Assembly: GCA_936440205.1 (NCBI GenBank)
Contig: OW387149.1
Span: 27,729,151 to 27,793,150 of the forward strand
Origin: Lepidonotus clava
Lineage: Eukaryota; Annelida; Polychaeta; Phyllodocida; Polynoidae
Length of the DNA stretch: 64,000 bases
Direction: 5' to 3'
Both the position numbers and the translations under genes were made by a program. Shown here in pieces: positions 35,951 through 47,396 of this stretch. How positions within the stretch are numbered: position 1 is the stretch's first letter; each line of letters opens with the position of its first letter. The notes beneath the pieces are model-generated. The model was not told the DNA's origin. It ran no database searches and saw only the letters and a program-made list of their open reading frames with translations.

Positions 35951-36659
35951 AGGCTATATTCCACGATGGGTTCAGGGCCACTTGCGTTGCCTCTTATTAG
36001 GAAACGCAAGCATACTTGCGGATATTTATAATCATGTTTATAAATATCCGCAAGTATGCTTGCGTTTCCATTATTTAAGGAACGATAGTGGGACTGAACG
36101 CATCGTGGAATATAGCCTAAACGCAACTAAACTTGCGTTTTTACTTGCGTTCATACTTGCGGTTATGAACACAAGTACAACACATCATGGAATATACCAT
36201 GCGTTCCACCCCACTTGCGTTAATCACTTGCGTTTTGGAATGTTTCACTTGCATTGCAACGCAAGCTGGTATGGCGACCAAAAAAAATTCACGAAGATTC
36301 GTGATAATGTTTTTGTCTTTCACGAACCTAGGGTTTGTCCAGAAAACATTCACGAACCTTTAGGAGTGTTCATGAACCTCCTCAAACATGAAAAATTACC
36401 ACAATAAAGTATTTATTTGTGTATAAATTACTTTGACTTATCTATAAAAAGAACATTAGAATGTAATGGGATAGGTTGGAAGTTGAAAAAAATGAAAATA
36501 ATGAAAGAAATTAATACACTAGATTCGTGACCACGAATCCTTCACGAACCCAAAATTTGGAATCGTGACTATTTATTGAATTTAGGATTCGTGAATCTTT
36601 TTTGGTCGCCCCCCCTGACGACGCAACTGACAGAAACGCATCGTAGAATACAGGCTTAA
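35951..36659. mobile_element. Fold-back element family, interrupted by a MITE
   Basis: The terminal motif AGGCTATATTCCACGATG (35,951) recurs inverted at 36,099-36,119 (CATCGTGGAATATAGCCT) and, more diverged, at 36,638-36,656 (CATCGTAGAATACAGGCT). Between the first pair lies a perfect 32-bp inverted repeat (36,000-36,031 and 36,038-36,069) with a 6-base loop. The rest is packed with ACTTGCGTT motifs. It may be one complete 169-bp fold-back unit next to a second related unit that has been split by the MITE at 36,273-36,615. Confidence 0.65.
36273..36615. mobile_element. MITE with GGCGACCAAAAAA termini, copy B
   Basis: The left end GGCGACCAAAAAAAATTCAC and the right end GTGAATCTTTTTTGGTCGCC are near-perfect inverted repeats, and the interior matches copy A (14,889-15,235). 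It lies inside ACTTGCGTT-rich fold-back sequence, so it is the younger insertion. The ORF seen across its left half is a by-product of the repeats. Confidence 0.85.
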
Positions 36660-36711
36660 ATAGATTCAACAGAAAGCGATATAGTTTGATACTTTTCATT
36701 TACCGCAGTAT

Positions 36712-36800
36712 TAATGGGTCTCCTTCACCCCAAAATGTATTGGGTCAGTCAACACTTTTACCTCACCCCATCATGTATTGTGTCAGTCAATGCTTCTCTC
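36712..36800 (+). repeat. 43-45 bp tandem repeat, left part
   Basis: Two units built on CACCCCAAAATGTATTGGGT, CAGTCAA and CTTTTACCT. The array resumes at 37,418. Confidence 0.7.
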
Positions 36801-37262
36801 ATCTTCTCAAGTCAAGGCCCCTGTCGCAGCTGCCGCTCTACCTTCTGATAACGGTAGCTGCTGGGGGACTGGTTTGCGCGGATGTAGTTCTACCTTATAA
36901 TATACCTTAAGGTGATACAAGTTTAGTAGTTAAGAGTCTAACACAGGGCGATACAAACCTGGGTGATAACCAGCCTTGTATCGCCCTGCAGGGCGATATA
37001 GAAACTTTTTATTTTTCTAAAATTCATGAAAAAATGAAAAGATTAAGAAATAAAAAATAAAAAATATGCATTATCTGCACAACATTCTCAGCTACATTCT
37101 ACTGCTTACTGTTTGTGGATTTGATGGATATCAAAAGAGTTATATGAAAAAACATAAAAGAAAATGTGCAGCATCACAGTCCCACCATCACTGATTGCTG
37201 TGCATCCTTCCTTAGGAGCTCAGATCTAACAGAAAAGGTATAATAAATCCACAACCAACCTC
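36801..37262. other. Repeat-derived spacer inside the split array
   Basis: Contains inverted GGGCGATACAA / TTGTATCGCCC and CAGGGCGATATAG motifs near 36,945-36,995 and a GGTGATAACCAGCC motif shared with the MITE at 37,263-37,395. It is probably a second, decayed element of that type. No gene. Confidence 0.4.
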
Positions 37263-37395
37263 GAAGGGAGTACTCATGCAGTTATCACCGCTCACCCAGA
37301 GCCTGATATCAGCCCTCGGCCGGGCCTTCGGGCCCTGGCCTTGGGCTGATATCGAGGTTCCGGCTTGGGGTGATAACCAGCCTCTTACTCCCTTC
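37263..37395. mobile_element. Small MITE with UUCG-capped hairpin
   Basis: The termini GAAGGGAGTA and TACTCCCTTC enclose inverted GTTATCACC / GGTGATAAC. The core is a hairpin at 37,305-37,353: an 11-bp outer stem GATATCAGCCC/GGGCTGATATC and an inner GGGCC-TTCG-GGCCC. The element has inserted into a 43-45 bp tandem repeat. Confidence 0.65.
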
Positions 37396-37417
37396 TCAGT
37401 TGGTAATATGTATATCC

Positions 37418-37770
37418 TAACATGATTGTATTGGGTTGGTCAAGGTTCTATCCCATACCTAACATTGTTTGGGTCGGTCAAGATTCTACCTCATCGCAAT
37501 ATGCACTAGGTTTGTCAATGCCTCTACCTCATCCCAACATGTATTGGGGCAATAAACGCTTCTATCCAACACCAATATGTATTGGTTCAGTCGGTGGTTT
37601 TACCTCAACATGACTGATTCCGTTGTTTTACCTTACCAATAACATCAATTTTTATAGTTGGTCAGTCCATGGTCTTACCCCAGTTGTTTTACTTCACCCA
37701 TGAAATGTTACGGTGGGTCAGTCCATGGTTTGACCTTATCCCAGCATCTACCCCACCAGTCATTGGTTTT
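37418..37770 (+). repeat. 43-45 bp tandem repeat, right part
   Basis: About eight imperfect units of the type ACATGTATTGGGTCAGTCAA followed by YGSTTCTACCTCAYCCC. The open frame across it is a repeat artefact. Confidence 0.75.
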
Positions 37771-37960
37771 CTGTGTCCCCGGAAATAAGGCGCTCCACAC
37801 AGGACGCTCCCAGTACGTCATTTCCGGTAAGAGCACACCCTAATAGCCACACGGGATACTTCTGTCATTGTCACGTGACCCGAACTTAGGCCTCCTCACT
37901 CTGTACACTCTGCGCCTTCACCAGCCCCTCTCCCATCCCTGGGTGTTCAAGATGGTCTTC
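37771..37960 (+). promoter_or_regulatory. CRE/ETS/E-box promoter candidate
   Basis: TACGTCATTTCCGGTAAG (near 37,814) combines a CRE-like and an ETS (TTCCGG) site. A second CCCCGGAAAT lies about 40 bp upstream, and GTCACGTGACCC (E-box) at about 37,870 lies 50 bp downstream. Then follow a pyrimidine-rich stretch and AAGATGGTC at 37,950. A short hydrophobic frame begins at that ATG (MVFIFVFIVCYL...), unrecognised. The site cluster resembles TATA-less promoters; no gene body was identified. Confidence 0.35.
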
Positions 37961-40900
37961 ATTTTTGTATTCATTGTATGCTACTTGATGGAGCTTCTTT
38001 TGAATTTGTTATTTATAGATTTGGTTCACGGAAGAGCTGTTTTGTTTTTCTTTTAACATGGGAATATTTGATATGTTGGCTTGCATTTATATTATTCATT
38101 TTACCCGAATCGTTTTTTTGGCAACACAAAATAATATACTGTACATGCACTCTGCAAATATCACTTTAGCCTAGATTATTCTTTAAACAGGTATGCTAAC
38201 TAAACGCTATATTATGAGCGATCAGTTGGCTGTGGTTAACCAGAATGGGTTAAAGAAAATGGTTTTAACTTTGATTAATCCTCTAGGTGATACTATATAT
38301 AATACCAATAAGTAGCTAAGAGCCCAATAATGGTTGATGATAGAGGGAAGTCGTTGAGAGTACAAATATCCTGCTTTGCTCTTTCCACGGTGCGACTTTT
38401 TAAACCATATTTTTTGCACTAGCTATCCTTTATATCTTTGAATTATCAAAGGTCATGTATAAAACGCAAATTTCAAACGGCTCTTGCTAATGACTACGCT
38501 TCTTTGTCATTTCATGTTCCCCTTTGTTGTCAAGAACTCAACAAAGACGAGTAGAACTTTCATAATATTCTCCTCAAAGTTAAATGGAACTTGATACTTT
38601 TGAAACTTCCAGGTAATTTATTGATCAAAGCCAGTTTTGTAGATTGGCGTTTTGTGGAGGTGTATTTACCACAAGGCTTCGGGCAAAGATTATGGACATG
38701 GCTCAAAATGCATGTCTGGGAACAGAAACAAGACGAACTTTTCAGAAATCTAAGATTTAGTGTAACCTGACCGTCAGGGAAGTGGTACAAAACCAGCAGG
38801 ATTGATTCAAATACCTAGTCAGGACTCAGATCTCAAACTCACTGGCAGGTTTTTAGAAAATGGCGGATGTAAAAGGGCAAGGAAACCTTCAATTTCATCC
38901 TGAAAGCTGAAAACAACATGATGAGATCGTTCCTGTACAATGATCCCATCCTTGTATTTGTATCCCTCGCTGGTTTTACACAGACCGGTGACAATGGCAG
39001 TGGTGGGCCAGTTTTTGATGGGCAAGCTGAGTTGTCAGTGCTGGCGAAAGGCTTTTGGTGGCTCAGAAGAAGCGCCCATCCCAGTTTGCACCAATGTTTA
39101 AGTTTACCATAAAATATTTTCAAAATTGTTTCGATGCTTTTTCCATGAAGACAGTTACATAATACAAAATTGACAAAAGCAATTTGGTTGACAAATTGTT
39201 TCTTAAATTTGTAAAATGCAGCTTTATATATTGGCTTTTTTCCCTATGTTAAAGCTTGCCAGCCAAACCTATAATGCCCGACCCTATTTTTCCTGAAATA
39301 CAGCATTTTGATTGGCTAGCAAACCTGCAAATCTGTCAAGTGGTGGAATTTTAGAAATCATAATGTTTTATCAATACTTGAGGATATAGAAAAATATAAT
39401 TCTTGCTTATTTCAGTAACCCTACCTCTGGGAGACAAGGACCCTTTATCAATGAATTTTGTCCGACCCTTGTCCAACCCTATACCCAATGTGGGATGGGC
39501 TTATTGGCAGACCCAGGGTAATGCCAAGGGCAGCACTAAGCAAAACGTAAGGAAAGGGAATAAGATAAACATTATTCTGTTTCAGCAGTTTTTTGTAGTG
39601 CATGTTTAATTCAACTGGACTAATTCAATTTTAATGTTTACAAGAACACTAAATATTGCAAGATCACCATACTAACCCCGCATATGTTTTGTATGACCAA
39701 TAAACTTTACATGTACTTTGCAGGAAGTGGATGAATGACCCCTTGGTGGGCGAACCCTACAGATCATGTGCAGACGTGGCCATGTTATCACTTTTGTGTG
39801 ATTACCATGTGATGAGTATGGCCATGTGGCTGTTGGAGGATATTTATTGAATTTAGATGATGGTGATTATTTATTATGATTCACTGAGATTTTCTGATGT
39901 AAATGTAGCATATATCTTCTAACTGCCTAATGATTGCAATATAATGATTATACATTGACCACCAATATGGCTGCCAGCCCTTCCTAGGAGATACATACAT
40001 AGTACAGACAGAGGGGGCATGGAGTGATGGTTATTGTCCTGAGTCAGAGCGCATTTGATGTGTTGAGGGTATTAATCATATCTGAGTAAGCCCGAGAAGT
40101 ATAATAGTTCAATTCCCTACCAAAAAAACCTGTGATACTTTAAAAATATGAATAAATAAGACAAATTCTCTTTATTTACCTCCGGACCTGGGTGCTGCCA
40201 TGTTGAAATCGTCTACTCCGTGGGAGAGTGCCTTTTGCCCACATGGCAATCATAGCACATTATTTACAAATTTTAACGTATCATTTCGGTCTATGTGCCA
40301 AATAAAAGAATTGCATAAAATTGCGGTTATACCAAGAAAGGAAGAAAAGACTACCGCTGCTGCCACTGTCTAGCATTTCCTCTGAAAAACAGATCGGAGA
40401 AGACAGCACGGCAACAAAAACTGTGTTTCCTGTTGTTTATTTATTTATTGATCAAGTACGACATTTTAGGCATGGTCTAAGGGTTGTTTTCGTAGTTTCA
40501 ATGTAGGCCAACATTGCTATTGCCCTGAAAGGGCATTATTGCCCTACGGGGGAATGCTTTTGATTACCCACCAGTTTCTAATGAGGCAGGACAATACTGA
40601 AGGCATAGGCGTTACGAAGTTGGTATAGAATAAATAATTGTCTGCACAATGTCTATACCAGAAAGAAAAGCATTTAGAAAAGTTTTGAAGCAGTTATTTT
40701 GTTTTGTTGGAATTGTTCACATAAATAATTGTTACCTTATGAAAGTCGTGATAATACACTGAGGCACAGGCATCAGGCATGTGGATCATAGAGAGCACAT
40801 CTTTTATGTCGAATAAATGTTTAGCCTATTAGTTTAGATAAGAAGTTTCATGTGGCTAAGTGATATGATGTATTCATTTCATAGAACAGGTGAAAAGGAT

Positions 40901-42502
40901 GGTCACCGAATGTAAGGTACGGGAGGAGGGAGCTGAGACTGCCATCAATATTTATATGTAAGATTATGACAGTGTCACCTGTCTGCAGGGGTACTGTGGT
41001 GGAGAGATGGGAATAATTAAAGAGTAACAAATAAGAGCTACTACTACAGCATAGGGTTGGAGAAAAAGAACTAAAATCAAAGGGATAGGACTACATGGGA
41101 GATGGAGGTGGAATAAGCCGGTGCTGGTGGTATTCAAGTGTGACCAAGTGATAGTTTGGATTAAGGAATCCCGCAGTATACACCTTTCCCATGACCCTGC
41201 GCAGTCCACCAGTCTGCCCACTTTTGGGGCTTTTGGTAACTAGGTCACTTCACTTCATATACCTTAACCATGGGAAAGCCCTAAAAGTGTGTTACCAATT
41301 TGACACACCAGGGGGCGCCATCTTAATGAAAAAGATGTATACCATGAAGCTGGGATGCTTAGGGACTAAAGACGTACAGTTAGATAAGACCTTGTATACC
41401 TGTGTGATCATTGCTACTGTTGGGATCTACTGGTACGAGAACAACATAAGGAGCTGGACATTGTATGATGAATACTTGTACTTCTACTGTCTGCAATTAT
41501 TTAGACATAAAAAAATCTGGACGATTTTTATGTTTGAATTCTTTTGGTGGAAACAGGGCATCACTTGATTTCCTAACATGCGTAATACTTATTACCAAAC
41601 CATCTTAAATAGTTTATTTTATACCGGATTGAATGAAGAGTGTATATATTGTCAGTAGAAGTAAAATATATTTTCATTACATGCGCTTTACGACCCGAAA
41701 TGTACGTTTGCTTTAAACAGATATGAAGAGTAATACTGGAGATATAAAATGGCCACTAGGGATACCGTCTGGCGTCTGCTGTCATGTGTTAATAATGAGG
41801 CCATTTCACCGGAGCCGAGTTCCCTAAGGTTGCAGTCTATCATAAGTAAAAGGAGCCGTTTGCAAGATCTCATGGGTTGATGTCAAAAATAAGTTGAAGT
41901 TTAAGGCTCTGTCCACCTTCAGCTGTGGCAAAAAATACCCAACCAACCTCAGGACAAAGATAACCCTCTGACAATAAAACCTATTTACACGATGCATTGT
42001 ATGTAAACTTAAACACTGAATAAATTGATAACTCACAAAGGTTCAATTATATCATATTTATCAATTTAGACACTTCATAGCAATACTCTCAAAACAAGCT
42101 GAAGTGACACTGTCGGGAACAGAATCTAAACTATAATATTCTCTTACACACAATCATTCATGCAGAATGTGGTATAAGTATGGAACTTCTACTGTTACAG
42201 CAGTCAGTAAGGGGAACACAACGTTCTTGGACCGAGTGTGATGCAGCTTATAAGGATAAGGTATTAGCCATATAAACCATCAAGGTAAGGTACACCCGGA
42301 AATTACCTCCATTATGGCCCTCCAGGGTCTGTGATCATCTGGAGACTCAGGGGTAATCCAGGTACATAGCACAAACATACTGGGTACCAAAGTAACCATT
42401 AAGGCCCTATGACAGGGTGCGATGAAGTGGTGTGTTTGTATTCATTGCGATGTTTGAGTGAAGATCATAATCCGCAATTTGTGAATAGACAAATAACCCT
42501 TA
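37961..42502. other. No gene recognised
   Basis: 4.5 kb of A+T-rich DNA. Frames at 38.56-39.12, 39.4, 40.3 and 41.19-41.57 kb (the last 125 codons) match nothing I know. A TIR-like GCCCTGAAAGGGC palindrome lies near 40,520. Confidence 0.4.
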
Positions 42503-42640
42503 AGCAGCATCCCCACTTGGGCGACCCTTTCTTCTATTGGCGACTAAAGCTTGATTTATTTCTTGGTCGCCATGGTTGGAAAGGGTTAACACTAATCACC
42601 GGGGGACTAAAATCTTAGTCGCCCAAGTGGGGAAGCTGCT
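42503..42640. mobile_element. Harbinger-like MITE, AGCCGC family, copy 2
   Basis: The left end AGCAGCATCCCCACTTGGGC and the right end GCCCAAGTGGGGAAGCTGCT are inverted repeats. TTA flanks both sides (42,500-42,502 and 42,641-42,643), the PIF/Harbinger signature. Length 138 bp. Confidence 0.8.
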
Positions 42641-42726
42641 TTACAGTTTAGCCCAAGAAATGGATTCATATCTATATTGAGCTGTTAATATAAGTGAATT
42701 TTGAGGCTAGTGTACAAAGAGTTCAA

Positions 42727-42897
42727 AGCCGCATCTCCACTTGGACGATTAAGATTTTAGTAGCCCGGCGATTAGTGTTAACCCTTTCCAACCCCGGCGA
42801 CCAAGACCAAAATCAAGCTCTACTCGCCAATGAAAGAAAGAGTTAACACTAATTGCCCAGGGACTAAAGTATTCATCACCCAAGTGGGGACGCGGCT
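42727..42897. mobile_element. Harbinger-like MITE, AGCCGC family, copy 3
   Basis: The left end AGCCGCATCTCCACTTGG and the right end CCAAGTGGGGACGCGGCT are inverted repeats. TCAA occurs on both sides, although a 3-bp duplication is expected for this group. It lies only 86 bp from copy 2. Confidence 0.7.
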
Positions 42898-44159
42898 TCA
42901 AGGAGGATTGCAGGTATTAATCATAGATATGTCATGATACAGAGTGTATACATACAACATTACAAAAACAAACTCACTTAAAAACAACTGCCTTAAATGA
43001 CAACATACTTTGCAATTAGAGACCATCGGACAGTCTGTCACCCATGGTATTAAACTGAGACATTAATAATCATTATGTCTTCCTGTCCATGTTTTTCTAT
43101 GAGTTCTCAATTTCCTGCTAATGATATCCGTCTCAAACAATAAAGGAAAGAAAACAGGGTGAAAAACTAAGTCCTCCTGAAGACATTGTATTTCTGGCAC
43201 GAGGTGGAGCTGGCAGGGCGTCGCAGAGCTGTCAGGGTCAGGTGACCTCCTCCGGCTACCTGCCGTTACCATGGTTACCTCCAGGTCAGACTCCTCACCT
43301 GCCCGCCAGGTGTCAGGGTGAGGGGGGTCAGGTGTATGACAGGTCAGGTGTGAATGTACCAAGATGACTCTTTGGTTATTACACTTTTTTTCTTGTAAAT
43401 TGAAATTTTATGTTTCTCATATGTCCTCAATATAATCCCCACCAAGATATTACCATTACTAACTGCGACGTTCTATTTACGTTTTATAACGTTCTGCGAC
43501 AATACAATAATGGTTCCCCCTTTCTAAAAACGCTGTTGAAACGAGATTTGCTCCATGAGCCACCATGTTTTTTCGCTGGTTTCAACCTTTCTCACCCTAC
43601 ATTCAATGTCTGTAGTGTTCCTGCCGGATTTGTTTCCAGCAGAGGGAACTAACATGGCAATGAGATTTAAATTCCATAATGTATCTTTTTTTTCTTAGTG
43701 TATCTAGGTCTTTAGCATTTCACAATTTATATCCAATACTGAGATTTTACAAAAAGATCACGTAGCCACAACATGTATCTTCATGACGCAACACAATTGT
43801 TGTTACAGCAACCAGCGTTACGTCGCTACGTCGCCGTCGCTACGTCGCCATTGCTACGGTCATCACGGCAACAGGCCTCATATCATTCCCCAAGCAGATC
43901 TTCACTTAGGGATGCTTGGAGAGTGTTCACTGGTGGTGGGAACGACAAGTTTACCATTCCCAGTGGTGGTTCTAGGGGTCAGAGCCCGCAAACTCAGCTA
44001 GATTTAACTATGTTTGAACCGAGACGCGGAGCATCTTGTCTTTAATGTAAAATGATAAATAATTGATACGTTCTGCGACTATACAATAATGGTCTTTATG
44101 GTAAAATGATAAAGAATTGATTCACTGTAGTTGTATTTGGTTCAGTGACAAGAGTCATA
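42898..44159. other. No gene; motif-dense patches
   Basis: 43,215-43,350 is G+C-rich and holds several CAGGTG/CACCTG E2-boxes plus an imperfect X-box palindrome GTTACCATGGTTAC, so it could be a regulatory element. 43,815-43,860 is a short CGTCGCTACGTCGCC-type repeat. Frames at 43.06-44.05 kb are unrecognised. Confidence 0.3.
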
Positions 44160-44524
44160 CCTCCTACAATTTGTGTGTGGTGAAGTAGTTAGCCAATCGC
44201 CTGTTGCTTGGATGGCCCAGGTTTGATCATGGGCTGGGATGGGCTGACTACTATTCCCCTCTACATGTCTCCCAATGGCACTGACTGGATTATCAAAGGC
44301 CCCTAGGCCACCTGTGTAGGGCCCTGCCTATGATACCCTGCTCATTAAAGAACTCCTGCCTTGGCCGTAAAAGTGTAGGGGTATGGTCTCTATCTTCCTT
44401 TAGATTTGTTCATTCCATAGATGGGATCATCAAAAGACAGACTTCTCAAATCTTGCTCTCGCGTTGATATGACCTTAGATATTGTTTTGTGTTAAACCCC
44501 AATAACCAATAACCAACCAACCTC
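44160..44524 (+). mobile_element. tRNA-derived SINE with (AACC/AATAACC)n tail
   Basis: A-box-like TTAGCCAATCGCCTG and B-box-like GGTTTGATCAT lie near the 5' end at tRNA-like spacing. The 3' end GTTAAACCCCAATAACCAAT, followed by AACCAACCAACC, is a tail form widespread in invertebrate SINEs. About 365 bp. No target duplication confirmed. Confidence 0.6.
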
Positions 44525-45301
44525 TAACAATTTTAAAGAGTTGGGCATTAAGTTTGAATATTATTCCATTTTTTGACAAAACATTCTATTAAGATTTTGC
44601 TGTAAAATCTGTATAAACTAGTATAGGGCTACAACGGTGTTCCAACAGGATCACTGTGGTAACGCTCAATATCTGTCACTGTAGGGCAACCGTTGAGATA
44701 GTTATAGTGGCCTGTCTAACCAATCAAGGCAAAACAAGTTGACATATGAGAACTTAGTTGTTGGGGCCTTCATAAAGATTATGTTAAAGGGATTAAGGGT
44801 GTCTGGCAGGTTTCTGAATAAGCCAGTATGTACCCCTGATATGATTTTGAGACTATCACTATGCAAATGAAAGCTACATGAACAAAAAACATCGACTCAG
44901 TTGACAAAACCCTTCTTGAATGATATTGACTTTTATAAAGCAGCCTGCGTTGTTTTCTTCCATTATTGAACTATAAAGCCAGATATGGGTTTAAACAGGC
45001 CCGCTTTATGTCTTCAATACCCCTACTTTCATCCTAATCGCCACTTAGTCACTTTTGAAAAGTAGCCGTCTCATGTTTGTTCCATCTATAACTTTCTGGG
45101 TTACTTTTTGATGTGATGAATTCCTCAGTAATTTGCCATGGAACCGCAGTAGGTAGTATGGGCCGTTGAAAATGTCTTTTGTTATTGTTTTTGATGCTTC
45201 TAAGGTCAGCTATTGATGGCATCCAAAAACATCTTTAGGACCTAACATTGTAACATTGCCAGTGCCGCGTCGCATAACCAAATGCTCGCAACAGCGACCG
45301 A
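44525..45301. other. No gene; a short dispersed repeat
   Basis: 45,211-45,262 (TATTGATGGCATCCAAAAAC, ACATTG...) is related to 20,825-20,880. Otherwise nothing recognised. Confidence 0.4.
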
Positions 45302-45305
45302 TTAA

Positions 45306-45947
45306 CCCTTTCAGCGCGGGAAGCCACAAAAGTGGCTCTATAGTAAATTCCCATAGGAAGAGAACTTATAGAGGAGGAATTAAGCTTTCAGAATCTGAAA
45401 GAATTTTTCAAAAATTCCTATTAGAACCGGAGATATGGTCATTTGAATTTACTAGCACCTATTCACTAGAAAATAGTAGAATTGCAATCGCGCAACATTG
45501 TAATGATATACATAAAGATGATTTTGCCATCTTTCTTCAAGTTGATAGAAATTTGTTAGTTTTTGGAAAATGATGTGATTTTCAAAATGTCATAACTTTG
45601 GTTTCAATCATGATAATCACAAACTGTTTTTTTTGTTCAAACACAATAAAACTTAGGCCCCCTATTGTTCTCTTTGAAATAAATAAAAATCCATATTTCA
45701 GCAATTAATGGTTACCATGGAAACCAATAAATGGAACATAATGCAGATATTACCAACATAGATAACTTTGTGAATTGGCAGGGTGCCAACATTTAGAATG
45801 TTTTCATCAAACTTACATAAAATCTAACTTTACCAGAAGAATCTAGAGAAAATTTGAGTTTTAGACATTTTTAAGACTAACTTTCATATTTTGGTCAATA
45901 TTTCTGTAATTATGAACTGTAGAATGACATATTGAGCAGTGAAAGGG
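45306..45947. mobile_element. piggyBac-like non-autonomous element
   Basis: TTAA flanks both ends (45,302-45,305 and 45,948-45,951). The termini are CCCTTTCAGCGC on the left and GCAGTGAAAGGG on the right, sharing CCCTTTCA as inverted repeat. TTAA targets and CCC-starting ends are the signature of piggyBac elements. The 642-bp interior has no transposase; the 105-codon frame across its left end is not recognised. GTTACCATGGAAAC at 45,711-45,724 inside it is close to an RFX X-box. Confidence 0.65.
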
Positions 45948-45951
45948 TTAA

Positions 45952-46516
45952 AAATGGTTTAGTTTCTCTCTCACTGTTGTGGACACATTTTGAAGACATT
46001 TAATTAACATATAAAGACATTTCCGCCACTCACCTTCTGTATATATTATAAGCCGAAGGACACAGCTATCATTTTCTGGAAAAAAAAAATTCACACCCCA
46101 AAATGTCCCCCCGGCACATCAAAAACACTCAATTTTAAACAGGGAGAGGTCTTTTGAAACGTGCCAATGTTCACAACAGCGAGACCCATTATGCAACGGG
46201 GCACATGTGATGTTATTGTAACATTCTTGCTAGCTTCTCTCAAGTAAAAATAACATTATCATAACATTTGGTATGGGCAAGGTCTCAACATCACTATACA
46301 GTCTCAACCTAACATTAAATAAACTTTTATGTGAGGTTTAACATGTATCAGACTGAGCAAAACAGCGTGGTTGCAGACACTGCTTGTTATGTCACTTGCC
46401 TGGGAAGTCATAACTGTCGACCATTTTGTATGACTCTGCTAAAGATCCTAAGGTTGAATGTAATGTCCAAAGATCCAAAGAGGGTATGACCAATAAATGT
46501 GCTCTTTTTCATAGAC
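45952..46516. other. No gene recognised
   Basis: A+T-rich, no recognisable feature. Confidence 0.4.
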
Positions 46517-46519
46517 TTA

Positions 46520-46730
46520 AGCCCCATACCCACTAGGCGATTTTGACCAGAGTCGGCCAATTCACTGGTGCTTAAATCGGACGACTCTACTAGAACAGTC
46601 CGCCGATTTTAGCCCTGACTCAGATCAAACCTGCACATTCCAATATGTTATACTAACAGGGGATCATAGAAGTCGGCTGATTCTGCCCCTTTCCCGTCAT
46701 CTGTCGCCGGTTAAATCGCCTAGTGGTTTA
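46520..46730. mobile_element. PIF/Harbinger-type MITE, right end truncated
   Basis: The left end AGCCCCATACCCACTAGGCG follows TTA. The right end keeps only CGCCTAGTGG and then runs into TTTA and the next copy. Interior motifs match 31,908-32,094. Confidence 0.8.
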
Positions 46731-46773
46731 AGCCCCATACCCACTAGGCGATTTTACCGGCATACCCACATAC
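46731..46773. mobile_element. Fragment of the same MITE (43 bp)
   Basis: Only the left end, AGCCCCATACCCACTAGGCG and ATTTTACCGGC, is present before unrelated bases and the next copy. Confidence 0.7.
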
Positions 46774-46776
46774 TTA

Positions 46777-46982
46777 AGCCCCATACCCACTAGGCGATTT
46801 TACCGGCAACTGGCCACGGGCAACAGCAGAATCACTGCTAAAATTGTCACCAATTCACCTATTAGATGTAATATTGAAATGTTACATGCTAACAGGTGAA
46901 CTGATTTGGTGATGATTTTACCAGTGATTCTGCTGTTGCCCGTCACCAGTCGCCGGTAAAATCGCCTAGTGGGTATGGGGCT
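46777..46982. mobile_element. PIF/Harbinger-type MITE, complete copy
   Basis: The 5' end AGCCCCATACCCACTAGGCG and the 3' end CGCCTAGTGGGTATGGGGCT are perfect inverted repeats, extended inward by ATTTTACCGGC/GCCGGTAAAAT. TTA flanks both sides (46,774-46,776 and 46,983-46,985). 206 bp. Confidence 0.9.
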
Positions 46983-46985
46983 TTA

Positions 46986-47392
46986 AGCATCCTGTAATCA
47001 ACAACCCCATTGGTAGGTGGTTCTTCAAATAGCCTAAAACATTCAGGTCAGAAGTTATATCAGTCATACCGCTTCTATTCCTGACAGACTGTCACATGTC
47101 CCTCACATGGTGACCAGGTTAACCCAAAAACAGAACTATGCCATGTCTTATCTAGTGAAGACCTTGGCTTTTACAGGAAGGTCGCAGAAGCCATATGGTA
47201 TAGTCTGATGGTTGGAAGTTTGTCGGTCACGACAGGTTGAGAGCCAGAACTAGAACTGGAAGCTATGAACTCTTTGTTCACAGATTCAAAGGTTGTAGAC
47301 ATTGTGCTTGAACTGTCCCAAATAAAGTACATCGATTTTACTGAGTTGTACTTGTAGTCCGTTAACGTTGTCAGGGTAGATTTTTAATTATT
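46986..47392. other. No gene recognised
   Basis: Flank between the MITE stack and the LTR element; nothing recognised. Confidence 0.4.
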
Positions 47393-47396
47393 GTAT

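Noticed and set aside
35922-36407. 161-codon plus-strand ORF and its antisense partner
   Set aside because: They run through the fold-back element and MITE copy B; the repeated YNHVYKYPQVCLRF-type residues come from the inverted repeats.
41191-41568. 125-codon plus-strand ORF
   Set aside because: Unrecognised, no regulatory context, and aromatic-rich composition typical of random A+T-rich frames.
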